A DNA stretch of 64,000 nt from Nyssa sinensis (lineage: Eukaryota > Streptophyta > Magnoliopsida > Cornales > Nyssaceae): assembly GCA_008638375.1 (NCBI GenBank), contig CM018046.1, forward strand, positions 1,516,501-1,580,500, written 5' to 3'. Both the position numbers and the translations under genes were made by a program. Below the pieces are notes generated by a model. The model had not been told where the DNA came from. It did not search any database and saw only the letters and a program-made list of their open reading frames with translations. Positions 62,872 to 64,000 of this stretch are shown in pieces; positions within the stretch are counted from its first letter, which is position 1, and the number at the start of each line of letters is the position of its first letter.

Positions 62872-63079
62872 GCTCTGATACCAAGTTAAATTGACTTGTC
62901 CAGAAATCAAGATTGAAAAATAGAAAAGAATAGAAGAGAAAGAGAGAGAAGAAATTAAAGAAGGGTTTAGGACTTCGTTATTCACTTCTACGCTTACACC
63001 TTATACTAATATATTTCCATGAGAGGAAATATAATAATGCCCTTAGCTGTAAAAATAATAACAATAACTAAAACTAACA
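62872..63079 (-). repeat. Copia/TRIM-like LTR with methionine-type primer site
   Basis: On the minus strand the LTR runs from TGTTAGTTTTAGTT (63079) to CAAGTCA (62892), 188 bases with TG...CA ends. Eight bases later comes TGGTATCAGAGC (62872-62883), the primer site complementary to initiator-methionine tRNA used by many plant copia and TRIM elements. A TATATTAGTATAAGG stretch could be its promoter. No gag, pol or second LTR was found on the inner side. Confidence 0.7.
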
Positions 63080-63690
63080 GTGACCTCCAGTCTTTCCCTG
63101 CTACACCCCCAATTTGTTTTAAGAAAAGAGGGACAGCAAGATGCATGTATCTAGATCAGTTCAAAAGAAAAATAACCATATCAACCCTGCTTTCTAATTT
63201 CTAACTAATAAAACAAAGAGGCATTCTTCATGACAATGTGGCACTAACATAAAGTAATACAACCCTTTGAAGCAACATTTATCAGTGTCATCTCAATAAA
63301 TTTCAGTTCAATTATGTATTTCCTGGATCTTTTCAGATCATGATTACCCCCTGAAACTTTACCAAAACAAACAATTGTTCATGTGTCATGTTCCAGCAGT
63401 CAGCCTTCAACACAATCGCTTCTCATTTTCATTTACAATTTATCATGAAGGACAAGACTACATGAAGATACGGGGGGAGAGTGAGAAGGCAGAGGGGAAA
63501 AAATCAACCTCCAATGTAGAAGCAGAAATATTAAAAGAGACTCATAAGCAAAGTAATATCCATGCATACATAACTCATCAATAATCACATCGTTAGCTAA
63601 TGCCAGTAATACACAAACAAATTACTAAATTCAGTTCTTTACTTATCAAAAAAAATTAATAAATCATTTTTCTTGATGACTACACATTTA
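63080..63690. other. Unassigned intronic sequence
   Basis: AT-rich with no supported exon, ORF or recognised repeat. Confidence 0.4.
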
Positions 63691-63779
63691 CAGCCAACCC
63701 AATTTTACCCAAAATTTTCAAGCCCCTTGGCATTGGCATCAACATCACAAGACTAAGAGTAGTTTGGCTGATCTTCCAA

Positions 63780-64000
63780 CTTATTAGATGTCTCTTTTTC
63801 TTATGCCCGTGACGGTGGAGAAGAAGCTGGAGAAGCAACAGCGGGATTTTTTGTGATATAGCAAGGAAGATGACAGGAAGATCCATCTTGTGAGATGGGA
63901 TAAGGTGAAGCGTCCTTGTGCGGGAGGGGGTTTGGGTCAAGGATTTGAAGTTGTTCGATCAAGATCTATTGGGTAAGTGGTTGTGGCGGTTTGCTACAGG
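63780..64000 (+). mobile_element. LINE fragment, runs off the window
   Basis: In broken plus-strand frames, KIHLVRWDKVKRPCAGGGLG is followed by remains of a VKDLKLFDQ- and GKWLWRF-like stretch. This is the same region of LINE ORF2 as [20 protein letters not shown] in the relic at 53370-56170, but on the opposite strand. The right border is outside the window. Confidence 0.75.

Overview
This window looks like nuclear DNA of a dicotyledonous, probably woody, plant. It is AT-rich, its genes are split by GT-AG introns, and it holds plant-only families: an EDR2-like PH/START/DUF1336 protein, a DUF1995 plastid protein, a CC-NB-LRR receptor and an NPH3-type BTB protein. It also carries a dense load of plant transposons. 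No tRNA, rRNA or CRISPR locus was seen. The species cannot be named from the sequence.

Layout. Positions 1-9950 are a Ty3/gypsy element of the Tat type, on the minus strand. Its 5' LTR, primer site and gag-pol are present, and it has an antisense extra ORF on the plus strand; its other LTR lies left of the window. Its gag-pol is one reading frame cut by three stop codons. Positions 11371-13168 hold a Myb/SANT-like pseudogene split by a hAT-type MITE. Positions 15163-18401 are a duplicate of the last five exons of the EDR2-like gene. A ten-exon DUF1995 (LPA3-like) gene runs from 19433 to 28409 on the plus strand; its 4.9-kb second intron contains a LINE relic with a MITE-like element nested in it. 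A CC-NB-LRR gene (29724-33066) is intact apart from a one-base frameshift. A broken NPH3 gene and an unassigned 3' exon follow (35.7-37 kb), then a solo LTR of the same family as the Tat element (39346-39896).

From 41441 to 62133 the minus strand carries 19 exons of the EDR2-like gene. All exon phases join without a break, giving 635 residues; the N-terminal PH exons must lie beyond position 64000. Its introns hold a SINE, a LINE relic, a Tourist-type MITE and other repeats. The right edge contains a copia/TRIM-like LTR with a methionine-type primer site and another LINE fragment.

The genes do not form a pathway: one plastid protein, one lipid-binding defence regulator and one immune receptor lie among transposons. 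The signals most worth checking are the hairpin tandem array in the Tat element, whose stem arms change together, the antisense ORF with its in-frame mini-intron, and the EDR2 3'-end duplication flanking the DUF1995 and receptor genes.
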